A stretch of DNA of 10,682 nucleotides. Origin: CAYFQV01 sp964413635. Lineage in GTDB: Bacteria; Spirochaetota; Spirochaetia; DSM-27196; PWMO01. Of this stretch, positions 1 through 5,857 are shown in pieces. The notes beneath the pieces are model-generated. The model did no database searches. It was not told the DNA's origin and saw only the letters and a list, made by a program, of their open reading frames with translations. The DNA is taken from positions 1 to 10,682 of the forward strand of contig CAYPTH010000107.1 of NCBI GenBank assembly GCA_964413635.1, given 5' to 3'. Both the position numbers and the translations under genes were made by a program. Numbering within the stretch: the first letter of the stretch is position 1; each line of letters begins with the position of its first letter.

Positions 1-49
1 ACGAGATCGTTTCACGTGACTGGAGTTCAGACGTGTGCTCTTCCGATCT
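1..49. other. Illumina TruSeq index adapter (non-genomic)
   Basis: The first 49 bases match, as I recall it, the P7-side TruSeq adapter. They comprise the end of the P7 flow-cell sequence (ACGAGAT, 1-7), an index block CGTTTCAC (8-15; its reverse complement GTGAAACG contains GTGAAA, which I recall as index 19), and the read-2 primer sequence from GTGACTGGAG (16) to CTTCCGATCT (49). Genomic sequence begins at about position 50. This is library-preparation carry-over left at a contig end, so anything translated across it is an artefact. Confidence 0.97.
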
Positions 50-204
50 GTACGGGCACCGCCGAGCGCCGTCAGCCGCCGGAGACTGCGCGTCGTTTCG
101 AGGGTGCCGGCGATGCTGCCGGACAGGAGGGACCGCACCCGGCGGCGCACGAGAAGAGAGGGATGTACGAGTCCCCGTGATACAAGAAGAACCTCAGCTG
201 CCAT
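50..204 (-). CDS. Partial CDS, N-terminus of a fifth operon gene
   Basis: An open frame starts at ATG 204 and stays open for 51 codons until it meets the adapter. Its start is supported by TGAGGT at 210-215 with a 5-nt spacer, and by a spacing of only 27 nt after the oxidoreductase stop, on the same strand. It begins MAAEVLLVSRGLVHPSLLVR and continues with an Arg/Leu-rich stretch ending LETTRSLRRLTALGGAR. The hydrophobic strand followed by a turn (VLLVSRG) resembles the first beta strand of a Rossmann- or glutamine-amidotransferase-like fold. ThuA-like proteins often accompany Gfo/Idh/MocA genes and would fit, but 51 residues are not enough to assign a family. The gene is truncated by the contig edge, not necessarily broken in the organism. 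Confidence 0.6.
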
Positions 205-209
205 GTGAA

Positions 210-215
210 ACCTCA
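210..215 (-). promoter_or_regulatory. Shine-Dalgarno of the truncated fifth gene
   Basis: TGAGGT sits 5 nt before ATG 204 on the minus strand. It is the main evidence that the short open frame reaching the adapter is a real gene start. An ATG at 220 would give only eight residues before a stop. Confidence 0.55.
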
Positions 216-231
216 GCCATGATATCACGCC

Positions 232-1464
232 TCACGCGAGGGGCGGTACGTCAATGACGCGCCGCTCGCGGCCGCTTTGCGCTCCGAGCTCGGCGAGCTG
301 CACACCCTTGGCGCCCTCGAGAAGCGTCCAGGGGAAGGGCGCTCCGGTAACAACGTGGGCAAGAAAGCGCTCCCACTGCGCGCGAAAGGCGTTCTTCGCC
401 GGCTCCCGCGTTGGAACCACAGCCCAGTCCCGGTAGTAGTCGATTGGGCTCGGAATATCGGGATTCCACACAGGTTTGGGCGTCTGGGCGTCGCTCTGAA
501 TCCAGCACTCCCGCAAGCCTGCGACGGCGGATCCTTCGGTGCCGTCCACCTGCAGGGTCAACAGGTCGTCCCGGCGGACACGGACGGCCCAACTCGAGTT
601 GAATTGACAGATGACATCGTTCTCGAGCTCAAAGATTCCGTAGGCGGCGTCGTCGGCGCTACAGTGGTAGCGACGTCCTGCCTCGTCCACGCGTTCCGGA
701 ATGTGGGTGCGGGCGACGGCGTTGACCGAGCGAACCGCGGCAAAGAGATTGTCCATGACGTAGCGCCAGTGGCAGAACATGTCGATCATGAGACCGCCGC
801 CGTCCTCCCTGCGATAGTTCCACGACGGGCGTTGCGCCTCCTGGTGGAAGCCGTCGAAGACCCAGTAGCCGAACTCACCGCGAACCGAGAGGATGCGGCC
901 AAAGAAGCCGGTGTCAATGAGGTACTTCAGCTTCAGCACGCCGGGCAGCCAAAGCTTGTCTTGCACCACCCCGTTCTTGACGCCGGCCTCTGTTGCCTGT
1001 GAATGAAGCCGGAGCGCCGTCGCGGTATCCAGAGCGATCGGTTTCTCGCAGTAGACCGCCTTTCCGGCACGGATGGCCGCCGTGAGCCCCGCCTCCCGCG
1101 CCTGAGTGGAAGTGGCATCGAAATAGACCTCGTTGGCCGGGTCCGCCAGGGCGGTCTCGAGATCGGTGGTGTACTCGAGCTCTCCGTGCTCCGGGCCGAG
1201 GTCGGCCACGAGGCGCTGGAGCTTCTCCTGGCTGCGGCCGACCAGGATGGGCACCGGCATGATGGTGGTGCCGGCGGTTGCGTGCAGCCCCCCGCCGGGG
1301 TCGGTCTCCGCGCCGGCGTTCTCGGCCGGGGCGGCGGTTTCGGCCGGGGCGGCCGGAACCACCACCCCGCCGTCTTTGCGGATTGCCAGTATGCTGCGCA
1401 GGAGGTGCTGGTTCTTGCCCATCCGCCCGGTAACACCGTTCATGAGAATGCGAACTTCGCGCAT
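232..1464 (-). CDS. Gfo/Idh/MocA-family NAD(P)-dependent oxidoreductase
   Basis: This 410-residue protein is probably a sugar or sugar-acid dehydrogenase in the cytoplasm; the substrate cannot be read from the sequence. A nucleotide-binding Rossmann domain opens with VRILMNGVTGRMG (residues 4-16), a glycine loop reminiscent of DapB. The family's E-K-P motif is at 140-142 (AVYCEKPIAL). The C-terminal substrate domain carries GGGLMIDMFCHW, with Asp228 and His232 at the D-x-x-x-H positions usually involved in catalysis. Start ATG 1464 is chosen over the longer open frame (to 1509) because GGAAGGAG lies 8 nt before it and the longer frame would run back into the isomerase gene. It follows the isomerase by 5 nt, so the two are probably translationally coupled. 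An Ala/Pro/Gly-rich insert of about 31 residues (36-66) interrupts the Rossmann domain before the strand PILVGR. The family is secure; the substrate is unknown. Confidence 0.93.
   Translation of the reverse strand: MREVRILMNGVTGRMGKNQHLLRSILAIRKDGGVVVPAAPAETAAPAENAGAETDPGGGLHATAGTTIMPVPILVGRSQEKLQRLVADLGPEHGELEYTTDLETALADPANEVYFDATSTQAREAGLTAAIRAGKAVYCEKPIALDTATALRLHSQATEAGVKNGVVQDKLWLPGVLKLKYLIDTGFFGRILSVRGEFGYWVFDGFHQEAQRPSWNYRREDGGGLMIDMFCHWRYVMDNLFAAVRSVNAVARTHIPERVDEAGRRYHCSADDAAYGIFELENDVICQFNSSWAVRVRRDDLLTLQVDGTEGSAVAGLRECWIQSDAQTPKPVWNPDIPSPIDYYRDWAVVPTREPAKNAFRAQWERFLAHVVTGAPFPWTLLEGAKGVQLAELGAQSGRERRVIDVPPLA
1322..1353. repeat. 18-bp-period duplication in the oxidoreductase insert
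   Basis: TCGGCCGGGGCGGC occurs at 1322-1335 and again at 1340-1353, a period of 18 bp (six codons). The repeat encodes the Ala/Pro/Glu-rich run inside the Rossmann domain of the Gfo/Idh/MocA protein. The codon-multiple period suggests the insert grew by in-frame replication slippage. Confidence 0.75.
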
Positions 1465-1469
1465 CTGCC

Positions 1470-2441
1470 TTACTCCTTCCGACACGCTTCGGCCACCATG
1501 CCGAGCCATTCGTGCTGATCCATGCTCCAGTACCTGCTCGAGAAGATCTCAACCTCCGTAAAGCCCTTAAAGCCCGCCTCGGCTACCCAGTGGGATATCT
1601 GCGGGATGTCGATGCAGCCCTCCCCCATGAGCCCACGGTCGAGAAGCATGTCTTGCGTCGGCACATTCCAGTCGGAGATGTGGTAGGCGCCAAAGAGCCC
1701 CTCTTCCGCGGCAAATTGGATTTCCTCCTCCAGGCGCGGATCCCACCACAGGTGATAGATGTCGATGACGCTGCAAACCGTGGACGGCGGTGTGATCGCC
1801 GAGGTCGTCGGGAATCCCACCGGCCCGTGAGCGGCGGGCCTCGGCGACGAGGCTGCGGACGAGGAGGTCCCAACCTCCCGAGCCACGCGGCGTGTTACTT
1901 CCCCCGCTCCGCGGCGCTCTACGTCCCTCAGTACGCGCAGGGCCAGATCGTTCGACTGGGTGAGGGTGTTCACGGCACTTCGCTCACCGGCGTACATGGG
2001 GTGGAGCGCCTCAATGCCCAGGCGCACACCTGCCGCTTCCGCCTCGGGCACGAGCTCGATCAAGGCGTGAGTGATCTGAGTTCGGCTTTCGGAAAGGCTT
2101 TGCCGCGGATCGGCGCCGCAGACCAGAACAAGGAGAGGGAGGCCGATTTCATGTGCTTCACCGATGCACCGCCGATTTTCCTGCAGCGCCTTACGACGCA
2201 TGGACGCCTCGGCACTGGCAAAGAAGCCGCCCCGCACCAGGCTGACACCGGTCAGCCCCGCATCTCGCAGGCGGCGGCGTACCGTTACCGGGTCGCGGTC
2301 CGCGACCGTGTCACGCCAGATGGAGATGCCGCCGAAGCCGGCACGAGCGTAGGCGTCGATGGCGGTTTCCAGGGGCCAGGGTTTGGTGGTGACGGTGTGG
2401 ACCGCGTAGCCTCGTAGCGTCTCGACGGGGCGGAGTTTCAC
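1470..2441 (-). CDS. TIM-barrel sugar (phosphate) isomerase/epimerase
   Basis: This 323-residue protein of the xylose-isomerase-like / AP-endonuclease-2 TIM-barrel superfamily is usually a metal-dependent epimerase or isomerase of keto sugars. The expected metal-ligand set is visible: Glu144 in LGIEALHPM, Asp227 and His230 in VIDIYHLWWDP (the D-x-x-H pair), His254 in AYHISDW, and Glu296 or Glu298 in TEVEIFSS. The start is GTG 2441: GGAGGGG lies 5 nt before it, and GTG overlaps the GH88 stop as GTGA. The longer frame to 2546 lies entirely within the GH88 gene. Residues about 174-221 form a Ser/Pro/Ala-rich insertion between the conserved NDLALRVL and VIDIYHLWWDP segments, where relatives have only a short loop. 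Within a GH88/SDR/kdgK neighbourhood it is a candidate for the isomerisation step of unsaturated-uronate catabolism; that role is inferred. Confidence 0.92.
   Translation of the reverse strand: MKLRPVETLRGYAVHTVTTKPWPLETAIDAYARAGFGGISIWRDTVADRDPVTVRRRLRDAGLTGVSLVRGGFFASAEASMRRKALQENRRCIGEAHEIGLPLLVLVCGADPRQSLSESRTQITHALIELVPEAEAAGVRLGIEALHPMYAGERSAVNTLTQSNDLALRVLRDVERRGAGEVTRRVAREVGTSSSAASSPRPAAHGPVGFPTTSAITPPSTVCSVIDIYHLWWDPRLEEEIQFAAEEGLFGAYHISDWNVPTQDMLLDRGLMGEGCIDIPQISHWVAEAGFKGFTEVEIFSSRYWSMDQHEWLGMVAEACRKE
1473..1480 (-). promoter_or_regulatory. Shine-Dalgarno of the Gfo/Idh/MocA gene
   Basis: GGAAGGAG ends 8 nt before ATG 1464 and is embedded in the last codons of the isomerase gene (AAG GAG TAA). 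It fixes the oxidoreductase start and ties its translation to the upstream gene. Confidence 0.85.
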
Positions 2442-3988
2442 GATGTCCCCTCCGCTTCGCCAATGTCGTAGAAGCGCTGCGCTCGCCCCCCTTCGTTCTC
2501 CCGCTTCAGCATGACCGCAAGCTCTAAGAGGTGATAGTCGCCCCACATACAGCTCTCTCCGTGCGGAGCCGCGCTCCCCGGGGGAACGTAGTCCCAGCCG
2601 TTGGGGCGATGGTAGACGGTGTGGAGGAGGATGCCCTGGTGGTCCGCCGCGCTACTCAGGTAGGGCTCGTCGAAGAGCGTGTTTGCGCACACCACGGCGG
2701 CGCAGCGGTAGTCGCGAGCGCGCTCGCAAATGAGCTCCGGCGCGTAGCGTGTGGGCCCCAGTCCGTCGAGATCCAGCTCACGCAGCGACAGCCGCTCGGC
2801 ATGATGGTCGAGGTAGCGTCCGAGGCGCCACAAGCCCTGCGCCGTGATGGCCGCCGCGGAGCTGTCCACCGGCTCGTGCTGGTTGAAGGGATCCGCGGGA
2901 CGATCCATATAGTCACCGAGCTCCCGCAGGCCGGGCGCACCGGTGTCCCAATAGGGAATGCCGTCGGTGGGCGTGTGGGCAATGAAGAAGTCGGCGGCAG
3001 CGCAGGCGGCGCGTAAGAACGTGGCTTCAATCTGGTCCCGACTCGGGGCCGGCTGAGGGGAGGCGCCCGTCTCGGTGCCGCCGGCGGGGCCACCGGCGGG
3101 GCCACTGGCTGGACCACCGGCGGGGCCACTGGCGAAGCCGAACTCCTCCTCTGGGCGTGAAGCCACCCACTCGAGCTCCTCGGCGAATCCGGAGACGACC
3201 CAGGAGAGGCCGCGCGTCCAGGTAGAGAACGGGGAATAGCCCTGCTGGGTATTGGGGCAGCGGTAGACGCCGTTTGTGACGTTGAAGACCGCCTCGTGGA
3301 GGGAGCGCCCACGAAGGTCATAGGCGTCGCGGCCCTCGCCGTAGAAGACGTTGTACCGCGCGGTGGCGGTTGCGTGGAGGATGAGCCGGCGCAGGAGGGA
3401 GATCCGCTGGTCCTGCTCCCCCATGAGGATGTGCCCAAGCTGGTGACCCAGGGCCAGGACGCGCATGGAGCGGATGGTATCCACAAAGAGGGAGTGCGGT
3501 CCGTTGAAACTCGGGACAAATCCCAGCCCCCCGGCAGTCCGTGTCCAGCGCTGCGCCTGAATGGCGCCGCTCTGCTTCAAGGCGAGCCGGTAGAACTCCG
3601 CCTCCCATGGCTCGTAGCGGATGCGCCCCTCATGCATGAGCCGTAGCAGATTGCCGTAGGTGCTCACGTTGTTGAAGCCGTGGTCGTGGACTCCCACGTG
3701 ACTCACGTGACTTGCCATGTGACGCAGCGTTCCGTCCCGTCCGTAGGCGAGCATGGCTTCATCGCCGGTAGCTTCAAAGAGATAGAGGGCGTTGCCGAAC
3801 TGAAAACCTTGGGTCCATTCGGTCCAGCCTCTGGTAGAGTAAATCCCCGCTCGCGTGTAGACCGGGGCGCCCTGTTCAGGCGACCACGCACGGCGAAGGA
3901 GGTTCGTAGCGCGCAGACCAGACTCGAAGACCCGAGGAAGCTTGGCGGCCACCGTGGTGAGATCCGGGGCGTTCTTGATATCGATCAT
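2438..3988 (-). CDS. GH88-type unsaturated uronyl hydrolase
   Basis: This 516-residue glycoside hydrolase resembles family 88. Such enzymes hydrate the double bond of unsaturated glucuronyl or galacturonyl residues left by polysaccharide lyases, releasing 4-deoxy-5-keto-uronate. The (alpha/alpha)6-barrel landmarks appear in order: VHDHGF (Asp102, matching the first conserved Asp of UGL), LFVDTIRSM (Asp170, matching the second), YSPFSTWTRGLSWVVSGFAE (251-270), DGIPYWDTGAPG (342-353), DSSAAAITAQGL (375-386), GILLHTVYHRPNGWDYVP and MWGDYHLLEL (481-490). No signal peptide is visible, so it should be cytoplasmic and act on imported oligosaccharides. ATG 3988 has AAGGAGGG with a 5-nt spacer. It lies 21 nt after the SDR gene and overlaps the isomerase by 4 nt. 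It is longer than typical family members (about 370-400 residues), partly through a Gly/Pro/Ala repeat insert at 284-317. Substrate specificity is unresolved. Confidence 0.88.
   Translation of the reverse strand: MIDIKNAPDLTTVAAKLPRVFESGLRATNLLRRAWSPEQGAPVYTRAGIYSTRGWTEWTQGFQFGNALYLFEATGDEAMLAYGRDGTLRHMASHVSHVGVHDHGFNNVSTYGNLLRLMHEGRIRYEPWEAEFYRLALKQSGAIQAQRWTRTAGGLGFVPSFNGPHSLFVDTIRSMRVLALGHQLGHILMGEQDQRISLLRRLILHATATARYNVFYGEGRDAYDLRGRSLHEAVFNVTNGVYRCPNTQQGYSPFSTWTRGLSWVVSGFAEELEWVASRPEEEFGFASGPAGGPASGPAGGPAGGTETGASPQPAPSRDQIEATFLRAACAAADFFIAHTPTDGIPYWDTGAPGLRELGDYMDRPADPFNQHEPVDSSAAAITAQGLWRLGRYLDHHAERLSLRELDLDGLGPTRYAPELICERARDYRCAAVVCANTLFDEPYLSSAADHQGILLHTVYHRPNGWDYVPPGSAAPHGESCMWGDYHLLELAVMLKRENEGGRAQRFYDIGEAEGTS
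2447..2453 (-). promoter_or_regulatory. Shine-Dalgarno deciding a GTG start
   Basis: GGAGGGG precedes GTG 2441 by 5 nt, inside the end of the GH88 gene. It supports a GTG start overlapping the GH88 TGA stop (GTGA), a typical arrangement for termination-reinitiation coupling. Confidence 0.85.
3081..3140. repeat. 12-bp tandem repeat inside the GH88 gene
   Basis: There are five consecutive 12-bp units. CCGGCGGGGCCA is exact at 3081, 3093 and 3117; CTGGCTGGACCA (3105) and CTGGCGAAGCCG (3129) are diverged copies. On the coding strand each encodes a Gly-Pro-Ala-Gly/Ser-type tetrapeptide. The unit is a multiple of three, so changes in copy number keep the frame. It sits between two helical segments of the barrel, presumably as a surface loop. 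Confidence 0.9.
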
Positions 3989-4009
3989 TCCTACCCTCCT
4001 TCGACCGGT

Positions 4010-4909
4010 TCAAAGCCGGGAGATGTGGAAGCCGCCATCCGCGTAGATCACGGCACCGGTCGAGAACGGAAAATCTCCGCTCATGAGACTGCGAACCATG
4101 CGGCCGACGTCGGCTCCCTGTCCCCATCGCCGCTGCGGGACCAAACCCTCGCGGATGAGGCGGCTGTACTTCTGGTGAACGCCCGACGTCATGTCGGTCT
4201 CCATGATTCCCGGCCGCACCTCGTAGACGTTGATTCCCTCGGGCGCCAACCGCGTTGCCCAGAGCTCCGCGGCCATGGCGAGGCCCGCCTTGGAGACGCA
4301 ATACTCCCCGCGGTTGATGCTTGCGGTTGCCGCGCTGATGGAGCCGACAAAGACAATGTGGTGGTGAGGCTCCCGGAAGGGCGGCGCCTGCGGAGTCCCG
4401 CCGGGGGCCCCCGGTCCGGCCGGCACACCGCGGTCATCCCTGAGCCAGCGCTGCACGACAAGTTGCGTGAGGAAGTAGGGCGCGGTGAGATTGGTGCCAA
4501 GCACCTCGGTAAAGGAGTCGACGGATGCCTCAACAATGTCGGCCCGCTCCCGCGGCGAGATGCCGGCGTTGTTCACAAGGCCGTAGAGGCCTCCGAAGTC
4601 CGCGAACACCCGGTCCACTAGGCGTTCCCGGTCTTCAGCGCGGGAGATATCGCCCTGAATAGGAACGAACGCCGGGGGTGCGGTGTCCCCAGCCGGCGGG
4701 GTGCCGGCCGCCGGGGTGCCGGTTCCACCTTCCAATGCCGCTTGGCGGCAGAGCTCGGCGGTCTCCTCCGCGGCGGCGGTGTTGCTTCGGTAATTGATTG
4801 CCACGCTGAAACCCGCTGAGGCGAGCTCTAGGGCAATGCCGCGCCCGAGACCACGACTCCCACCGGTCACGAGGACCGCCCCGCCATGCGGTGCCCAATT
4901 CGAGTTCAT
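4010..4909 (-). CDS. Short-chain dehydrogenase/reductase (FabG/KduD-like)
   Basis: This 299-residue NAD(P)-dependent oxidoreductase is the first gene of the operon. Classical SDR signatures are present: TGGSRGLG (residues 15-22, cofactor loop), NNAG (113-116), Ser190 in FVGSISA, and Tyr203/Lys207 in YCVSK (Y-x-x-x-K), followed by PEGINVYEVRPG. The family includes KduD and DhuD, which reduce 2,5-diketo-3-deoxygluconate to 2-keto-3-deoxygluconate; that role is inferred from the GH88 and kdgK neighbours. Two Gly/Pro/Ala-rich inserts, residues 59-79 and 160-181, enlarge the roughly 250-residue core and sit in loops before conserved strands. ATG 4909 is chosen because the fold begins soon after it. 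ATG 4942 would place the start inside the putative operator. Neither has a Shine-Dalgarno; a -10-like TAGCAT lies 7 nt before ATG 4909, suggesting a leaderless mRNA. Confidence 0.92.
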   Translation of the reverse strand: MNSNWAPHGGAVLVTGGSRGLGRGIALELASAGFSVAINYRSNTAAAEETAELCRQAALEGGTGTPAAGTPPAGDTAPPAFVPIQGDISRAEDRERLVDRVFADFGGLYGLVNNAGISPRERADIVEASVDSFTEVLGTNLTAPYFLTQLVVQRWLRDDRGVPAGPGAPGGTPQAPPFREPHHHIVFVGSISAATASINRGEYCVSKAGLAMAAELWATRLAPEGINVYEVRPGIMETDMTSGVHQKYSRLIREGLVPQRRWGQGADVGRMVRSLMSGDFPFSTGAVIYADGGFHISRL

Positions 4910-4916
4910 GGAACAG

Positions 4917-4945
4917 ATGCTACACCCGGCCAGCTTATCCATCTT
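4917..4945 (-). promoter_or_regulatory. Candidate promoter of the uronate operon
   Basis: On the minus strand TAGCAT (4922-4917) lies 7 nt before ATG 4909, placing +1 at or next to the A of the start codon. No good -35 hexamer is visible at the right distance (AAGATG, 4945-4940). The adjacent direct repeat begins at 4944, so an activator bound there would abut or overlap the -35 position, as in AraC-type class II activation. This is inference from spacing. Confidence 0.4.
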
Positions 4946-4979
4946 TGCACATTAGGTCCGGACGGATTTGCATATTGGG
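4944..4979. promoter_or_regulatory. Direct-repeat operator candidate for the AraC-family protein
   Basis: TTTGCACATTAGG (4944-4956) and TTTGCATATTGGG (4967-4979) match at 11 of 13 positions and are offset by 23 bp, about two helical turns. They lie between the divergent SDR and AraC-family genes. AraC-family proteins commonly bind two direct half-sites about two turns apart. The left copy abuts the -35 region of the SDR promoter, and the right copy overlaps the -35 of the regulator's own promoter. The arrangement would suit activation of the operon together with autoregulation. Confidence 0.55.
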
Positions 4980-4995
4980 CAATGCGCGGTAGAAT
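4967..4995 (+). promoter_or_regulatory. Candidate promoter of the AraC-family gene
   Basis: TTTGCA (4967-4972), a 17-bp spacer and TAGAAT (4990-4995) lie 7 nt before GTG 5003. The -10 matches consensus at five of six positions, the -35 at four. The predicted +1 falls at about the start codon. The -35 lies within the second copy of the direct repeat, which would suit autorepression. Confidence 0.45.
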
Positions 4996-5002
4996 TGCAG
5001 CC

Positions 5003-5857
5003 GTGCCGGCTTCACGTCCCGTCGACATCACCCTCCCCGCCTCAGGGATTCGCGCCGCCGAGAGCCTCCACGCCACGACCTTCCACATGCGTCGCCAAGC
5101 CCACGAGTTCCACGAGATCTTCCTGGTGCTTCGCGGCAAGACCCGGGTTGAGATAGCAGCGTCGATGGAGCAGGCTCACGCCGCGCCCAGGAGAGCCGAG
5201 CCCGGGAGTGTGATCCTTGTCCCCCGAGGAGTCGCGCACCGCTTCGCCGATGAGCGCGCTACGAATCTGGTCGTAGTGGCCATTGCAGATACAGCTCTCG
5301 ACAATTGCCCCGGTCGGCGGACGCTGTGGGCCCGGATCATGAGCGCACAGGCAGACTGCCCCGGCAGAATCTGCGGACCAATCACCGAGCACCGGCCGTG
5401 GCGAGATCTTCTGGCCTTCGAGCGCCGTGCGGCGACTCCGGACAATCGCCTTGAGCAAGAAACCATGTTGAACCGGCTGCTCTGTGAGTTAGCCGGCGGC
5501 CTGGAAGAACCGCGGAGCGAGCGACCGTCGGAACGAGTGCGAGCGTTCCTGGAGGAACTGCCGCGTCGTGTCCACGAGCCGTGGACCTTGGACCGGGCGG
5601 CCGCCGGCGTGGGAATCTCGCGGCGACGCTTCTCAGAGCTCTTTCGCGATGCCGCCGGAAACTCCTTTGTCACAACCGTGCAGAGACTCCGCGTGAAGGC
5701 GGTGCAGGATCTCTTGGCGACGGGAGCCCACTCGATCGTTGGCGCCGCCTACGCCTGCGGTTTTGAGGACTTGGCACACTTCTATCGTGTTTTCCGCCGC
5801 CACAGCGGGCTGGCTCCCGGCGCGTGGCTGGAGGCGCGGGTGCATCCCGAAGACTAG
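5003..5857 (+). CDS. AraC-family regulator with N-terminal cupin
   Basis: This 284-residue DNA-binding regulator is transcribed divergently from the GH88 operon and is its likely controller. The N-terminal part (about residues 20-85: HATTFHMRR, HEFHEIFLVLRGK, PGSVILVPRGVAHRF) is a small cupin fold of the AraC ligand-binding type. The C-terminus holds two helix-turn-helix units: TLDRAAAGVGISRRRFSELF (about 194-213) and IVGAAYACGFEDLAHFYRVF (about 245-264), ending in the usual RRHSGLAPGAWL. The start is uncertain. GTG 5003 is preferred because TAGAAT lies 7 nt upstream and the operator stays outside the gene. ATG 4982 (291 residues) is possible. A start at 4886 would overlap the SDR gene. None has a Shine-Dalgarno. 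Its TAG stop shares CTAG with the kdgK stop on the other strand. Confidence 0.9.
   Translation: MPASRPVDITLPASGIRAAESLHATTFHMRRQAHEFHEIFLVLRGKTRVEIAASMEQAHAAPRRAEPGSVILVPRGVAHRFADERATNLVVVAIADTALDNCPGRRTLWARIMSAQADCPGRICGPITEHRPWRDLLAFERRAATPDNRLEQETMLNRLLCELAGGLEEPRSERPSERVRAFLEELPRRVHEPWTLDRAAAGVGISRRRFSELFRDAAGNSFVTTVQRLRVKAVQDLLATGAHSIVGAAYACGFEDLAHFYRVFRRHSGLAPGAWLEARVHPED

Noticed and set aside
33..257. Plus-strand open frame of 74 codons
   Set aside because: It starts within the adapter, is antisense to the partial gene and the oxidoreductase end, and has no recognisable protein features.
1465..1509. Extended N-terminus of the Gfo/Idh/MocA protein
   Set aside because: The extra 15 residues overlap the isomerase gene; ATG 1464 has a clear Shine-Dalgarno and fits the Rossmann start.
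2442..2546. Extended N-terminus of the TIM-barrel protein
   Set aside because: It lies wholly inside the GH88 coding sequence; GTG 2441 with GGAGGGG explains the start better.
3081..3140. Tandem repeat considered as a CRISPR-like array
   Set aside because: The 12-bp units are contiguous without spacers and lie inside a coding frame.
277..4621. Long plus-strand open frames opposite the operon (for example 277-1002, 1512-2417, 3680-4621)
   Set aside because: They are antisense shadows produced by high GC and codon bias; none shows conserved motifs or a ribosome site, while the minus-strand genes are unmistakable.
4886..5002. Upstream start for the AraC-family protein
   Set aside because: It would overlap the SDR gene and place promoter and operator inside the coding region; ATG 4982 remains possible but has no ribosome site.
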